Source: Halobacteriales archaeon QS_4_69_34 (GTDB taxonomy: Archaea; Halobacteriota; Halobacteria; Halobacteriales; Halococcaceae). Taken from it: a stretch of DNA of 64,000 nt. The stretch lies in contig PXRN01000026.1 in the NCBI GenBank assembly GCA_003021045.1, forward strand, positions 1 to 64,000. Reading direction: 5' to 3'. Shown here piece by piece: positions 42,999 to 52,176 of this stretch. The first letter of the stretch is position 1; every line of letters starts with the position of its first letter. The position numbers were made by a program, and so were the translations under genes. The notes under the pieces are model-generated. The model ran no database searches. It was not told where the DNA came from and saw only the letters and a program-made list of their open reading frames with translations.

Positions 42999-43652
42999 AT
43001 GACCGAACTCGCCCGCGAGGCGGCGGTCGACCGGCTCGAAGCGCTGGTCGACAGGGTCGAAACCGAGCCGACGGCCGTGCCCGTCCGCGAGCTTTGGGTC
43101 TACGGCGACCTCGTGCTCGGACTCGATCCGATCGAGCGCCTCGACGTCTACCTCACGAAGGACCTGCTCTTTCACGGCGAGAGAGAGCGGGAAGGCGAGT
43201 TCCGCGCCGAGCTCGGCGTCCGGGGGATCGGCGAGACGATCAGCGCCGAGTGGGCCGAGCAACACCCCGAGTTCGTCCGCGCGAACGCCAATGGCTACGC
43301 CGCTCCCGAGAAGTGCCTGGCGGCCCACCTCGTCAGCGAGGGCGAACCGATCCACCTCGAGGTCTGCAACGCGAGCTTCGAGGACAACGTCACCCAGCGC
43401 CTGAAGGGGGCGCTGGCCCGCGAGGCCTACGAGGAGCTGCTCGACCCGCGCGGGGTGTGTCTGTGGATCGACGGCCGGCGCAGCGAGGACGCCTTCCGGA
43501 AGCTCCGCGCCGGCGAGTTCGTCTTCCCCACCCTCGCCGAGGCGCTCTCGATGATAGGCATGGACGAGGACGAGGCGGGCGAGGCCGCCGAAGCGGTCAG
43601 ATCCTACCGCGACCGACAGCAGGGTGCGACGGTGCGCGGCGAGGTGGTGTGA
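42999..43652 (+). CDS. Conserved haloarchaeal protein (DUF7095-like)
   Basis: 217 aa acidic soluble protein. AAVDRLEALVDRVETEPTAV, PVRELWVYGDLVLGLDPIER, LDVYLTKDLLFHGEREREGE and ERLKG-type segments (NVTQRLKGALAREAYEELLD), then GRRSEDAFRKLRAGEFVFPT, form a nucleotidyltransferase-like opening (YGDLVLG...LDVYLTKD resembles GSxxxG...DxDLxV) but lack the full catalytic Asp pair. I recall it as DUF7095; function unknown. The tttt box 28 bases upstream supports the ATG. Confidence 0.75.
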   Translation: MTELAREAAVDRLEALVDRVETEPTAVPVRELWVYGDLVLGLDPIERLDVYLTKDLLFHGEREREGEFRAELGVRGIGETISAEWAEQHPEFVRANANGYAAPEKCLAAHLVSEGEPIHLEVCNASFEDNVTQRLKGALAREAYEELLDPRGVCLWIDGRRSEDAFRKLRAGEFVFPTLAEALSMIGMDEDEAGEAAEAVRSYRDRQQGATVRGEVV

Positions 43653-43739
43653 AACCGTGCGCGAACGCCACATCCGGTCGCCGGAGACCCCTCGCAACCG
43701 GAACGACTAAGCGACGCTCGCGCGACGGGTCGCCGAAAC

Positions 43740-43997
43740 ATGGACGACCCACTCGAAACCCCGCTGACGCGGCGGCGACTCGTGGCGCTGGCTGGCGGCG
43801 TGGCCGCGGTCGGCCTCGCCGGCTGTGGAACTCCCGGCGACGAGGGAGGCGGCGGCGAAGGGGAGGGTGACGAAGGAGGCGGTGGCGGAGGCGGCGAGCA
43901 GGAAGGCGGTGGCGGAGGCGGCGAGCAGGAAGGCGGCGAAGAGGAGGGTGGCCAGACCGGCGGCGGGGGAGAGGGCGGCGAGGAAGCGGGCGGTTGA
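43740..43997 (+). CDS. Small Tat-type lipoprotein with Gly/Glu repeat
   Basis: 85 aa. LTRRRLVALAGGVAAVGLAG followed by C29 is a twin-arginine signal with lipobox (LAGC), as used for haloarchaeal surface lipoproteins. The remainder is only Gly and Glu with a few Gln (EQEGGGGGGEQEGGEEEGG), including a repeated GGGGGGEQEGG unit. No folded domain is present; it would be a flexible acidic surface tether. It could be the 5' remnant of a longer lipoprotein, or a low-complexity peptide in its own right. Confidence 0.6.
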   Translation: MDDPLETPLTRRRLVALAGGVAAVGLAGCGTPGDEGGGGEGEGDEGGGGGGGEQEGGGGGGEQEGGEEEGGQTGGGGEGGEEAGG

Positions 43998-44023
43998 GCC
44001 GGGGCGGGCGGTGGCCGACGTCC

Positions 44024-44851
44024 CTATCCCTCGCGGAGCTCCCGGACGCGCTCGACATTCCACGCGAAGCCCCGGCCGTCCTCGGTGGGCGTTTCGAGGA
44101 TCAGTGGGAGCTCATGCAGACGCTCGTGGTTGATAGCAGCGCGCATGCCATCGACGCCGATCAGTCCCTCGCCGACGTGGGCGTGCTCGTCCTTGTTCGT
44201 CCCACGGGCGTGTTTCGAGTCGTTGAGGTGGACACACCGAAGGCGATCGAGGCCGACCCGCTCGTCGAACTCGGCCACCGTCTCCGCGACCGCGGCCGGC
44301 GAGGCGAGGTCGTAGCCCGCGGCGAACGCGTGGGCAGTGTCGAGACAGACGCCCAGCTCCTGTGTCGAGTCCGCGACGACGCGCGCGAGGTGGGCGAACT
44401 CCCCGCCGAGCTTCGTCCCACTCCCGGCGTCGCTCTCGATCAACAGTTCGACGCCCGAGGGAACGTCGAGTTCGTCGAGCGCGTCCGCGGCGTTCCCCAA
44501 TCCGCGATCGACGCCCGCGCCGGTGTGTGCACCGAGGTGGACGTTCACGTACTCGATGCCCAGCCGCGAGGCGGCGTCGAGCTCGGCCTGTAAACTCCCG
44601 ATCGAGCGCTCGCGCAGGTCCGATTTGGGGGTGGCGAGATTGACGAGATAGGAGGCGTGGATCACCCACGGGCCGTCGAGTTCCGTGGACGCCTCCCGGA
44701 AACGCTCGGCTTCGTCCTCGTCGACGTCGGGGCCGGCCCACACCTGCGGCGAGGTCGTGAAGATCTGCCCGCAGTTGCCGCCGACCTCGAGCTGGCGCTC
44801 GACGGCGTTGTCGACCCCGCCGGCGACCGAAACGTGGGCCCCGATTCGCAT
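44024..44851 (-). CDS. nfo: Deoxyribonuclease IV (AP endonuclease IV)
   Basis: 275 aa TIM barrel. [40 protein letters not shown] and [20 protein letters not shown], then [76 protein letters not shown] and [12 protein letters not shown] provide the three-zinc His/Asp/Glu ligands of endonuclease IV. It cuts abasic sites in base-excision repair. ATG at 44851 starts the first strand directly. Confidence 0.95.
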   Translation of the reverse strand: MRIGAHVSVAGGVDNAVERQLEVGGNCGQIFTTSPQVWAGPDVDEDEAERFREASTELDGPWVIHASYLVNLATPKSDLRERSIGSLQAELDAASRLGIEYVNVHLGAHTGAGVDRGLGNAADALDELDVPSGVELLIESDAGSGTKLGGEFAHLARVVADSTQELGVCLDTAHAFAAGYDLASPAAVAETVAEFDERVGLDRLRCVHLNDSKHARGTNKDEHAHVGEGLIGVDGMRAAINHERLHELPLILETPTEDGRGFAWNVERVRELREG

Positions 44852-44912
44852 GATCGAACCGGCGACCGCACCCCCAAAGGGGCTTCGAAGCCGATCCGGG
44901 GACCGATGCGAT

Positions 44913-45773
44913 CTATCGGGCCGGCGCTTCGCGGTCGCGGTTCCAGTCTTTTGCCTCGTACTTCTCGCTCGCCCGCTCGCGTGCGCGGTCGAGTTCGTCG
45001 TCGGTCCACTCGCCCTCCTCGGCGTCGGTCCACTCCCCGAGGGCGTCCTCGAACGCCCGGACGGCGCTCGCGCGGTCGCGCTCGCCGACGGCATCCGTCG
45101 CGCCGTCCGCCTGTTCCCGAATACTCGTCACTCGCTCGCCGAACTCCTCGGGGGTGACGCCCCCGGCGAAGACCGCGAGGTGGGCCTCGGGAACGCACGC
45201 GAACTGTACCGAGCCGTGCTGGACGACGCTGTCGCGCCGGCGGTGCTGGGCGTTCCCGCTGATCTTCCGGCCGTCGGCGGCGACCACGTCGTGGGCCGGA
45301 TGGAGCGCGCGCAGGTAGCAGGCGGGCCCGTAGACCGCCGGCCGGGACTCGGCGGCGAATCGTACCTCGACGCCGAGACGCTCGAAGGCGTCGAGGACCG
45401 GCGCACAGAGGAGCTCGTAGCTCTCCATGAGATCACCGGGAAGCTCGGCGGCGGGCGCGGCGATCGAGTAGGAGAGGTCCCCCCACGAATCGTGATAGAT
45501 GCCGCCGCCACCCGTCGGCCGCCGGGTGACGGTGATCCCCTCGCGCTCGCAGAACTCCCAGTCCACGGTCGAGGGGTTCTGCCGGTAGCCAAGCGAGAGC
45601 GTGCTCGGCTCCCAGCGGTAGACCCGGACGGTGCGCGGACCACCCGAAGCCGCGGTTTCGCCGGCGATCTCGTCGAGCGCCATGTTCATCGCCCCGTCGC
45701 GGGACTCCTCGCGGATCAGCCGCCACTCGCGCTCGTCGAGACTGGCGTCGAGGTCGGTGGCACGGTCGGTCAT
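44913..45773 (-). CDS. Lipoate-protein ligase A family protein
   Basis: 286 aa. [60 protein letters not shown] and the Lys-containing [20 protein letters not shown] are the biotin/lipoate ligase (BPL_LplA_LipB) core. It should attach lipoate or octanoate to E2/GcvH proteins, or a related acid to another target. The C-terminal acidic helix ([20 protein letters not shown]) replaces the accessory domain of bacterial LplA. It ends 61 bases from the nfo start on the same strand. Confidence 0.85.
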   Translation of the reverse strand: MTDRATDLDASLDEREWRLIREESRDGAMNMALDEIAGETAASGGPRTVRVYRWEPSTLSLGYRQNPSTVDWEFCEREGITVTRRPTGGGGIYHDSWGDLSYSIAAPAAELPGDLMESYELLCAPVLDAFERLGVEVRFAAESRPAVYGPACYLRALHPAHDVVAADGRKISGNAQHRRRDSVVQHGSVQFACVPEAHLAVFAGGVTPEEFGERVTSIREQADGATDAVGERDRASAVRAFEDALGEWTDAEEGEWTDDELDRARERASEKYEAKDWNRDREAPAR

Positions 45774-45840
45774 GGGGCGGTATAGGTGGACCCACGACAA
45801 AGCGGTTGCGCGAGATGGGACCGTCCCACCGTCCGGGAGG

Positions 45841-46797
45841 TCAGCCCGCGGTGGCGTCGAGGCCGTACGTCACGCCGGTCAGCTCCGCGGAGACGTCCCA
45901 CAGCCGCTCTGCGGTCTCCTCGTCGGAGGAGCGCGCGCTAGATCGCTGCTTCTCGGGGGCACCGCGCAGGTTCCTGAACCCGCCGGGGCCGACGTACTCC
46001 CCGCCCTCTATTCCGGGTGCGGTGGCCGCGTACAGCATCGGGAGTGCGCCCCGCTCGGCCGACTGGGCGAGGAGGGCATTCGCGGCCTTCATCGCCCACA
46101 GCCGGAGCGTCGAGCCCGACTGCTCGGGGCCGCGCCGCTGGAGGTTCGTCGCCGCGTAGCCCGGGTGACAGGCGACGCTCCGGACGCCCTCGACGCCCGC
46201 GCGGTCGAGCCTGCGCTGGAGCTCGTAGGCAAAGAGGAGGTTGGCGAGCTTGCTCTGTGCGTAGGCCGCCCACTCGTCGTACCCGCGCTCGCCGTGGAGG
46301 TCGTCGAAGTCGATCTCGCCGTTGGCGTGGAGGCCGCTGCTCTGGGTCACCACGCGGGCCTCCCCGTCGGTCTCCCGGAGCCGGTCGAGCAGCAGTCCGG
46401 TGAGCGCGAAGTGGCCGAGATGGTTGACCCCGAACTGCGTCTCGAAGCCGTCGGCGGTCTCCGTGCGGGGGATCGCCATCACGCCCGCGTTGTTACAGAG
46501 CACGTGGAGGTCGTCGTGGACGCCGTCGAGTCGCGCGGGGAACTGCCGGACGGAGTCGAGGTCCCCCAGATCGAGCGCGACGACCGTCAGCGGGGCCTCC
46601 GGGGCTTCCTCCCGAATCCGCTCGGCCGCCACGGTGCCCTGCTCGGTGTCGCGGCAGGCGAGGACGACGCCCGCGCCGTGGCGCGCGAACGCCCGTGCCG
46701 CCTCGTAGCCGAGCCCGCTGTTCGCCCCGGTGACGGCGACGGTCTTCCCGGTCAGATCGCCCATCGCCGCCGCACTCCAGCCGCCGGGTCCTGCCAT
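45841..46797 (-). CDS. Short-chain dehydrogenase (retinol-dehydrogenase-like SDR)
   Basis: 318 aa. KTVAVTGANSGLGYEAARAF has the TGxxxGxG cofactor motif, VLCNNAGVMAIPRTETADGF the NNAG motif, and YDEWAAYAQSKLANLLFAYE the YxxxK catalytic pair with the Ser in VVTQSSGLHA. Its similarity is to haloarchaeal SDRs related to retinol dehydrogenases; the substrate is unknown. ATG at 46797 keeps the GWSAAAMGDLTGKT block shared with relatives; ATG at 46764 is the alternative. Confidence 0.87.
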   Translation of the reverse strand: MAGPGGWSAAAMGDLTGKTVAVTGANSGLGYEAARAFARHGAGVVLACRDTEQGTVAAERIREEAPEAPLTVVALDLGDLDSVRQFPARLDGVHDDLHVLCNNAGVMAIPRTETADGFETQFGVNHLGHFALTGLLLDRLRETDGEARVVTQSSGLHANGEIDFDDLHGERGYDEWAAYAQSKLANLLFAYELQRRLDRAGVEGVRSVACHPGYAATNLQRRGPEQSGSTLRLWAMKAANALLAQSAERGALPMLYAATAPGIEGGEYVGPGGFRNLRGAPEKQRSSARSSDEETAERLWDVSAELTGVTYGLDATAG

Positions 46798-46951
46798 GTC
46801 GACCGGTAGAGCGCGACGGCAAAGAAACCCACCGACGGGACAGCGGGCCCGAGCCGGCGCGGCTCGACCAGCCGCTCGTCCGCGGCGTGGCGGTCGCGCC
46901 CGCCCACGGCGCGGAGAAAGGCTCAACCCTCCGCGGCGCGCTCCTCCGGAC

Positions 46952-48016
46952 GTGAACCGCGCCGGTCCCGCGCTGGTCGCCGTCCTTGCCGTGCTCGCGC
47001 TCGCGGTCGGGGCGGCGACGCTCGACTCGACGCCCGCCGGCAGCGCCGGCAGCGCCGACGCCGAAGCGGGGCCCTCGGGTCCCGGGGAGGGCTCGGCGTT
47101 CGACCTCGGTCGGCCGAACGTCAGCGCGACGACCGGCGGCGGCGAGCTCCCGTCGCTCCTGCGCACGCTCCTCTCGCTGCTCGTCGCCACACTCTTCGTC
47201 GTGGCACTCGCGGCGAGCTACCGCCGCTACCGCGAACACGGCCTCCGGGGCCCGGCCGCCGTCGCGCTCGGGGGCCTCGCCGCCGCCGCCGTGCTCGCCG
47301 CCCTGCTCACCAGCACCGACCTCTCCGGGTTCTTCGACGTCGGGGGGATCGGAGGGATCCTCGGCGAGCGCGAGCCCTCGCTGCCCGGGGGCGGCGGTGG
47401 CGACCCCGGGGCTGCCCCGGAGTCGGTGGGGAACGTGCCGGCGGCGCTGCTCGCCCTGTTCGCGCTCGCGACCCTCGTCGTCGCGGCCGTCGTCGTCCGC
47501 TCGACCGACCCGAAGGAGGAGCGCGGACCCGAGCGCGAACCCGCGTCGGCCGATACGGACGAACCCGCCGACGCGGACGCTGCCGCCGGGCGCGCGGCCG
47601 GTCGGGCGGCCGACCGGATCGCCGACGACGCCGGGACCGAAAACGAGGTCTACCGCGCGTGGCGCGAGATGACGACCCACCTCGACGTGGCCGACCCGCG
47701 ATCGAGCACGCCCGCGGAGTTCGCGGCCGCCGCCATCGACGCCGGGATGAGACGGGAAGACGTGGCCGCGCTCACCGACCTGTTCGAGCGTACGCGCTAC
47801 GGCGGCCGCGCGGCCCCCCCCGCCCGCGAGGAGCGCGCCGTCGCCGCCCTCCGAAGGATCGAGGCCGCCCACGTCGGCGACGCGGGACGGGGAACCGAGG
47901 ACGAGGACCGCGGGAGCGAGGCGAACGGGAACGGGACGCGCAGCGATAGAGCGAACGGACGCAAAGCAGGCGAGACCGACCGGCGAGGGATCGAGGACGG
48001 AGCGGGCGAGCCGTGA
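46952..48016 (+). CDS. DUF4129 domain membrane protein
   Basis: 354 aa. A signal/anchor helix (ALVAVLAVLALAVGAATL), then hydrophobic segments near residues 75-93 (LLRTLLSLLVATLFVVALAA), 100-120 and 160-180. The C-terminal DUF4129 part is NEVYRAWREMTTHLDVADPR, SSTPAEFAAAAIDAGMRRED and VAALTDLFERTRYGGRAAPP. DUF4129 proteins are usually linked to MoxR/DUF58 membrane complexes and transglutaminase-like proteins. The GTGA at 48013 couples it to the next gene. Confidence 0.8.
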   Translation: MNRAGPALVAVLAVLALAVGAATLDSTPAGSAGSADAEAGPSGPGEGSAFDLGRPNVSATTGGGELPSLLRTLLSLLVATLFVVALAASYRRYREHGLRGPAAVALGGLAAAAVLAALLTSTDLSGFFDVGGIGGILGEREPSLPGGGGGDPGAAPESVGNVPAALLALFALATLVVAAVVVRSTDPKEERGPEREPASADTDEPADADAAAGRAAGRAADRIADDAGTENEVYRAWREMTTHLDVADPRSSTPAEFAAAAIDAGMRREDVAALTDLFERTRYGGRAAPPAREERAVAALRRIEAAHVGDAGRGTEDEDRGSEANGNGTRSDRANGRKAGETDRRGIEDGAGEP

Positions 48017-48585
48017 GCCGCTCCCGCCGCGCCCTGCTCGCGCTCGGGGTCGCGCTCGCCGCCGGTGGGCTCGTGCTCGTACTCGCGCCCGGGCTACTGG
48101 CCGCCACCGGGGTCGATCCCTCCCTCGCGGTCCCGGCGGTCGGCGCGCTCGCGCTCGCACTCGGTCTTCTCGCCGTGGCCGCCCGCCTCGGCTCCGGGGG
48201 CGGAGGAGCCGAGACGCCCGAGCCCGAGCGCCGTCGGCCCCACTCGACGCCCGGCGACGGGCTCGACCGGCAGCTCGCGACGCTGCCCGCACGCGGCCGG
48301 ATGCGCGGCGCGGCCGAGCGAGCCGCGCTCGACGAGCGGCTCGAACGCGCGGCGGTAGCGACGCTCACGCGCACCGAGGGCTGGGCCGAGCAAGAGGCAC
48401 GCGAGCAGCTCCAACGGGGGACGTGGACCGAGGACCGCCACGCGGCGGCCTTTTTCGCGCCCGAAGTCGTCCCCGAGGAGTCGCTGTCCGAACGCGCCCG
48501 GCAGTCGCTGCGCGCGGAGTCGGTCCTGCGACGGCGGGCGACCCGCACGATCGCCGCGCTCGCCGACCGGCTGGAGCGCGACTGA
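48013..48585 (+). CDS. Membrane protein of the DUF4129/MoxR cluster (DUF7269-like)
   Basis: 190 aa. GTG at 48013 overlaps the previous stop by four bases. Two hydrophobic segments open the protein (RALLALGVALAAGGLVLVLA and VPAVGALALALGLLAVAARL), then a soluble domain with RRRPHSTPGDGLDRQLATLP, RLERAAVATLTRTEGWAEQE and QLQRGTWTEDRHAAAFFAPE. This pair is normally followed by DUF58 and MoxR genes in haloarchaea; here a 440-base gap and an unrelated gene follow, so the cluster is incomplete at this place. Confidence 0.72.
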   Translation: MSRSRRALLALGVALAAGGLVLVLAPGLLAATGVDPSLAVPAVGALALALGLLAVAARLGSGGGGAETPEPERRRPHSTPGDGLDRQLATLPARGRMRGAAERAALDERLERAAVATLTRTEGWAEQEAREQLQRGTWTEDRHAAAFFAPEVVPEESLSERARQSLRAESVLRRRATRTIAALADRLERD

Positions 48586-49025
48586 CTCGGTGGATTCGTG
48601 TCCGTGGGACGGCCGATCGGGCGCACCCGCTACACGTCGCCGGGGCCGATTCACGCCGAACGGGACCGGCCGGTGAAACGCGGACCGGGAGCCGAAGGGA
48701 GCGAAGCCACGAGGACCGGGAGCACCGATCACACGAGAGACCGCCACCGCGGCCGCATCCGTCCGCGACACACCGCCGCCGCCGAAGCCACGCGCCTCCC
48801 CAGCCGACTCGCTCACGCTCTCGACTCCCATACTGCTCCGCGAACGGCATCCATCCCGTGCCGCCCTGCACCGCGACCGCCGACCGCGTCCGTACCGCAG
48901 CCACACCGCAACCACGCCGCACCCATCGATCGCCGATCGGGGCGTTCCGTCCCCGCCGCGGTCGATCGGGGCCGCAGGTCGGTTCGTTGGGGAGCCGTTT
49001 TGTGCCCGGCCGTCACAGTACGGCC
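48586..49025. other. Intergenic, 440 bases with GC-rich repeat-like sequence
   Basis: No ORF with haloarchaeal coding character. It holds one copy (48787-48825) of a diverged intergenic repeat also found at 61473-61515 and many accgcgaccg-type words. A gccgttttgtgc box at 48991-49002 probably serves the downstream FAD enzyme. Confidence 0.5.
48787..48825 (+). repeat. Intergenic repeat, copy 1
   Basis: Shares ctccccagccga, then tcgctc and ctctcgact with 61473-61515, with a four-base length difference. Both copies lie in long gene-free gaps directly upstream of FAD/NAD(P) enzyme genes. Confidence 0.45.
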
Positions 49026-50378
49026 GTGACCGAGGTCATCGTCGTCGGTGGCGGGCTCGCCGGGCTCGTCGCGGCCCGTCGCCTCGCCGCGGCGGGGATC
49101 GATACACGGCTCGTCGAGCGCCGCGGCGAGGTCGGCGGGCGCGTGCGCTCGGTTCGGGAGAGCGGCTTCGTCCTCGATCGGGGTTTCCAGGTCCTGTTCA
49201 CGGCGTACCCGGCCGCCCGCCGCGAACTCGACTACGACGCCCTCGACCTGCGCCGGTTCACCCCCGGCGCGACGATCGCCCGGCCGGGCACCCGGACCGT
49301 ACTCGCGGACCCGCGCCGCGATCCGGGCGCGCTCACCGAGACCCTGTTCAACCGGGACGCCCGGCTCGGCGACAAGCTCGAAATCGTGCGCCTGTGGCGC
49401 GAGCTCGCCGGCAGGAGCGAGCGCGAGACCTTCGCGGGCCCGGACGCCTCGATCGCGGCGTATCTGGCCGATCGGGGCTTCTCCGGGCGGTTCGTCGAGC
49501 GGTTTCTCGCGCCGTTCTACGGTGGAATTACTCTCGACCGGGAGCTCTCGACCTCGGCGGCGGTCTTCGAGTACACCTTCGAGATGCTCGCCGCGGGCGA
49601 CATCGCCGTGCCGGCCGCGGGGATGGGTGCCATCCCCGCACAGCTCGCCGACGCGGCCCGCGCGGCCGGCGCGGAGATCGCGCTCGAAACCGAGGTCGAA
49701 GTCGTCGAGACGACCGCCAACGGAACGACCGATGGAGGATCGACCGGCGGAGAACCGGCCGCCGGAGAACCGACCGGCGGGGTGGACGGGAGCGAGACGA
49801 CCGGCGGCGAGGTAGTCGTCGACCTCGGCGGCGAGACCATCACGGCGGACGCGGCCGTCGTCGCCACCGATCCCCGCGAGGCCCGCGCGCTGACCGGCGT
49901 CGCATCGATCCCGACCGCAGCGCGGGGCTGTGTGACGCAGTACTTCTCGCTGCCGGCCGGCCGCGGACTCGATACCGGGGGGCGGCTCCTCCTGAACGCC
50001 CACGACGCCGCGCCCAATCAGGTCGCGCCGCTGTCGGCCGTGGCCCCCGAGTACGCCCCCGACGACCGCGAGCTGCTGAGTGCGACCGTTCTCGGTACGC
50101 CCGAGGAGGACGCGACGGCGCTCGCCGAGCGCACGGGAGCGGCGCTCGCGTCGTGGTATCCCGAGCGCCGCTTCGAGGACCTCCGGCTGCTCCACACCGA
50201 TCGGCTCCCGTTCGCGCAGTTCGCCCAGCCGCCCGGCTTCTACGAGCGGCTGCCGGCCGTGGACGCCCCCGACGGGCGCGTCTTCCTCGCCGGCGACTAC
50301 ACCCGGTGGTCCTCGATCCAGGGAGCGCTGGCGAGCGGGCGCGAAACAGCCCGCGCCGTGCGGACGGCGCTCCCGTGA
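49026..50378 (+). CDS. FAD-dependent oxidoreductase, phytoene-desaturase/amine-oxidase type
   Basis: 450 aa. EVIVVGGGLAGLVAARRLAA binds FAD, VERRGEVGGRVRSVRESGFV is the conserved second motif, and PDGRVFLAGDYTRWSSIQGA the C-terminal FAD motif. VLDRGFQVLFTAYPAARREL and FLAPFYGGITLDRELSTSAA are typical of the haloarchaeal protoporphyrinogen-oxidase/desaturase-like group. A Gly/Thr/Glu repeat insert (residues about 233-262) lies between strands. It may act on isoprenoids or porphyrins; the substrate is unknown. GTG at 49026 begins the first beta strand. Confidence 0.83.
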   Translation: MTEVIVVGGGLAGLVAARRLAAAGIDTRLVERRGEVGGRVRSVRESGFVLDRGFQVLFTAYPAARRELDYDALDLRRFTPGATIARPGTRTVLADPRRDPGALTETLFNRDARLGDKLEIVRLWRELAGRSERETFAGPDASIAAYLADRGFSGRFVERFLAPFYGGITLDRELSTSAAVFEYTFEMLAAGDIAVPAAGMGAIPAQLADAARAAGAEIALETEVEVVETTANGTTDGGSTGGEPAAGEPTGGVDGSETTGGEVVVDLGGETITADAAVVATDPREARALTGVASIPTAARGCVTQYFSLPAGRGLDTGGRLLLNAHDAAPNQVAPLSAVAPEYAPDDRELLSATVLGTPEEDATALAERTGAALASWYPERRFEDLRLLHTDRLPFAQFAQPPGFYERLPAVDAPDGRVFLAGDYTRWSSIQGALASGRETARAVRTALP

Positions 50379-50495
50379 CCGCCCCGCGGTCGCTCCGGCT
50401 GGCGGTGTACCCCCACACCCCCCGCCTCCTTCGGCCCCTCTTCGTTCGACGGTCGTTCCGCAGGCTTTTGCCCGCCGAACGTCAGCGTGAAGCCG

Positions 50496-51428
50496 ATGAA
50501 CGACCGGCCGTCCCCGGCGACGAGCATCGGTGTCGTCGCTGCGGGCGACACCGAGCCCGGCGCGGACGGCGATCGATCACGGGGCGGCGAGCGCCCCGCG
50601 AACGCGGCCGGGACCGACCGATCCGCCGGGGCCGTCGCCGACGCCGTCGCGGCCATCGAGGGCGCGGGCGGCGTCGCCGAGACCGGTCGCCCGGACACGG
50701 TCGTCGCGGCCACCCCGGACGCGATCGTCGCGGTGGGCGAGTCCGCCTGCTGTGGGCTCGTGGCCGCGGGCGTCGCCGCCCCGGTGCTCCCCGTCGAGGT
50801 CGGCGGCGTCGCGTCGGTCGCCCGGGCGGACGTCCCCACCGCCGCCGAGCGGCTCGTGGCCGGCGACTATCGGGTCCGCGAGCACCCGGTCGTCCGGGCG
50901 TCGAGCCGCGGGATCGACGGCCGGGCGTGGATGGACGTGACGCTGACGACGGCCGAGACGGCCTCGATCTCCGAGTACGCCGTCCGAAGCCCGCTTCCGA
51001 GCGCGGCCCGAACCCGGGCGACGACCGACGACGGGGGACCGAGCGATCGGGCGGACCCGGACGGTGGCGACGATCCCGCCGGAAGCCCCGAGGAGTTCGT
51101 GGTCCGGGTCCGTGCCGACGGCGTGGTCGCCGCGACGCCCATCGGGTCGCGCGGGTACGCCCGCGCGGCCGGCGGACCAGTCATCGTGCCCGGGAGCGGC
51201 GTGGGAGCGGTCGTCCCGATCGCACCTTTCGCCACCGACACCGAGAGCTGGGTGCTCCCGCTCGACGAACTCGTCCTGTCGGTCGAGCGCGACGGCGTCC
51301 CCGTTGAGGTGCTCGCCGACGATCGCCCCCTCGGGACCGTCGAGCCCGGGACCGCGGTCCGCCTCGCTCCCGACGGCGCTCTGGAACTCGCGCTCGTTCC
51401 GGAGTCCCGACCCGCCGGCGCGCAATAG
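50496..51428 (+). CDS. NAD kinase-like protein lacking the catalytic GGDG
   Basis: 310 aa. The C-terminal VRADGVVAATPIGSRGYARA and AGGPVIVPGSG match the TPTGSTAY...AGGPI region of ATP-NAD kinases, and the beta-rich tail fits. The first active-site loop reads DAIVAVGESACC (G81-E82-S83) instead of VGGDGT, and the Asn-Glu pair is absent in VTLTTAETASISEYA. Catalysis is therefore doubtful; it may bind a nucleotide for another purpose. ATG at 50496 has a gcttttgcc box 26-34 bases upstream; GTG at 50487 is the alternative. Confidence 0.7.
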   Translation: MNDRPSPATSIGVVAAGDTEPGADGDRSRGGERPANAAGTDRSAGAVADAVAAIEGAGGVAETGRPDTVVAATPDAIVAVGESACCGLVAAGVAAPVLPVEVGGVASVARADVPTAAERLVAGDYRVREHPVVRASSRGIDGRAWMDVTLTTAETASISEYAVRSPLPSAARTRATTDDGGPSDRADPDGGDDPAGSPEEFVVRVRADGVVAATPIGSRGYARAAGGPVIVPGSGVGAVVPIAPFATDTESWVLPLDELVLSVERDGVPVEVLADDRPLGTVEPGTAVRLAPDGALELALVPESRPAGAQ

Positions 51429-51543
51429 CTGCCCGACGGCCGGCACGCGGTGGCCGGTCGATGGCGGCGTCGACCACCGGTGGCGACGGTAGAGGGCCGC
51501 GAGAGTGGAAAGCTTCTAATGAGCGACGGGCGCTAGCGGACCC

Positions 51544-51996
51544 ATGCAGCCGCTCACGCTGTTCGGCCCGTTCGACGATCTCATGACGGTGGAGGTCGCC
51601 GGCCAGCCCCTCGTCGTCTACGTCGTGCTCGGGCTCGTCGTTCTCAACATGATCACCCGCGCGCTCGCCCACCGCACTCACGTCCGGCAGGCCGAGGACG
51701 GTCCGGAGGCGATCTCGCACAGCCCGCTCCATGCCGCCTCGACGGTGCTGTTGATCCTCGGCTCGTTCTACTTTCTGACGCTCGAACACCACGCCGGCAT
51801 CGTCCTCTCGACGCTGGTGGTCGGGCTCTTTCTCACCGACTTCTTCGAATTCGAGTCCCGCCGGGTCGAAGCGCGCCGCGGGATCGAACTCGAACGGCCC
51901 AAGGGGGCGATCACCGCCTCGGTGCTCGTGCTCGCCTACGCGGCCTACCTCAGCCTCTTTTTCCTGATCGCGCCCGCCTGGAACGCGGTCGTCTGA
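51544..51996 (+). CDS. Membrane protein (DUF7313-like)
   Basis: 150 aa with segments near residues 22-40 (LVVYVVLGLVVLNMITRALA), 63-82 (ASTVLLILGSFYFLTLEHHA), 84-100 and 121-146 (ITASVLVLAYAAYLSLFFLI). It ends convergent with the cytochrome bc operon and is commonly next to it in haloarchaea, so an accessory respiratory role is likely but unproven. The name DUF7313 is from memory. Confidence 0.72.
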   Translation: MQPLTLFGPFDDLMTVEVAGQPLVVYVVLGLVVLNMITRALAHRTHVRQAEDGPEAISHSPLHAASTVLLILGSFYFLTLEHHAGIVLSTLVVGLFLTDFFEFESRRVEARRGIELERPKGAITASVLVLAYAAYLSLFFLIAPAWNAVV

Positions 51997-52176
51997 TCGG
52001 CTCGCCTCCGATCTCAGAGCCGAAACCGCCGAACGTGGACGTGGAGACCGCCGGTGGAGACCGCCGGGAGCGACGCTCCGGACGCCCGTCGGTCGGCACC
52101 CACTCCCGTCCGGCGCCATACCTTTCGCTCGGCGGCATCGACCGTGCCCGGGCGAGACGCACCGACCGCCCGCCGC

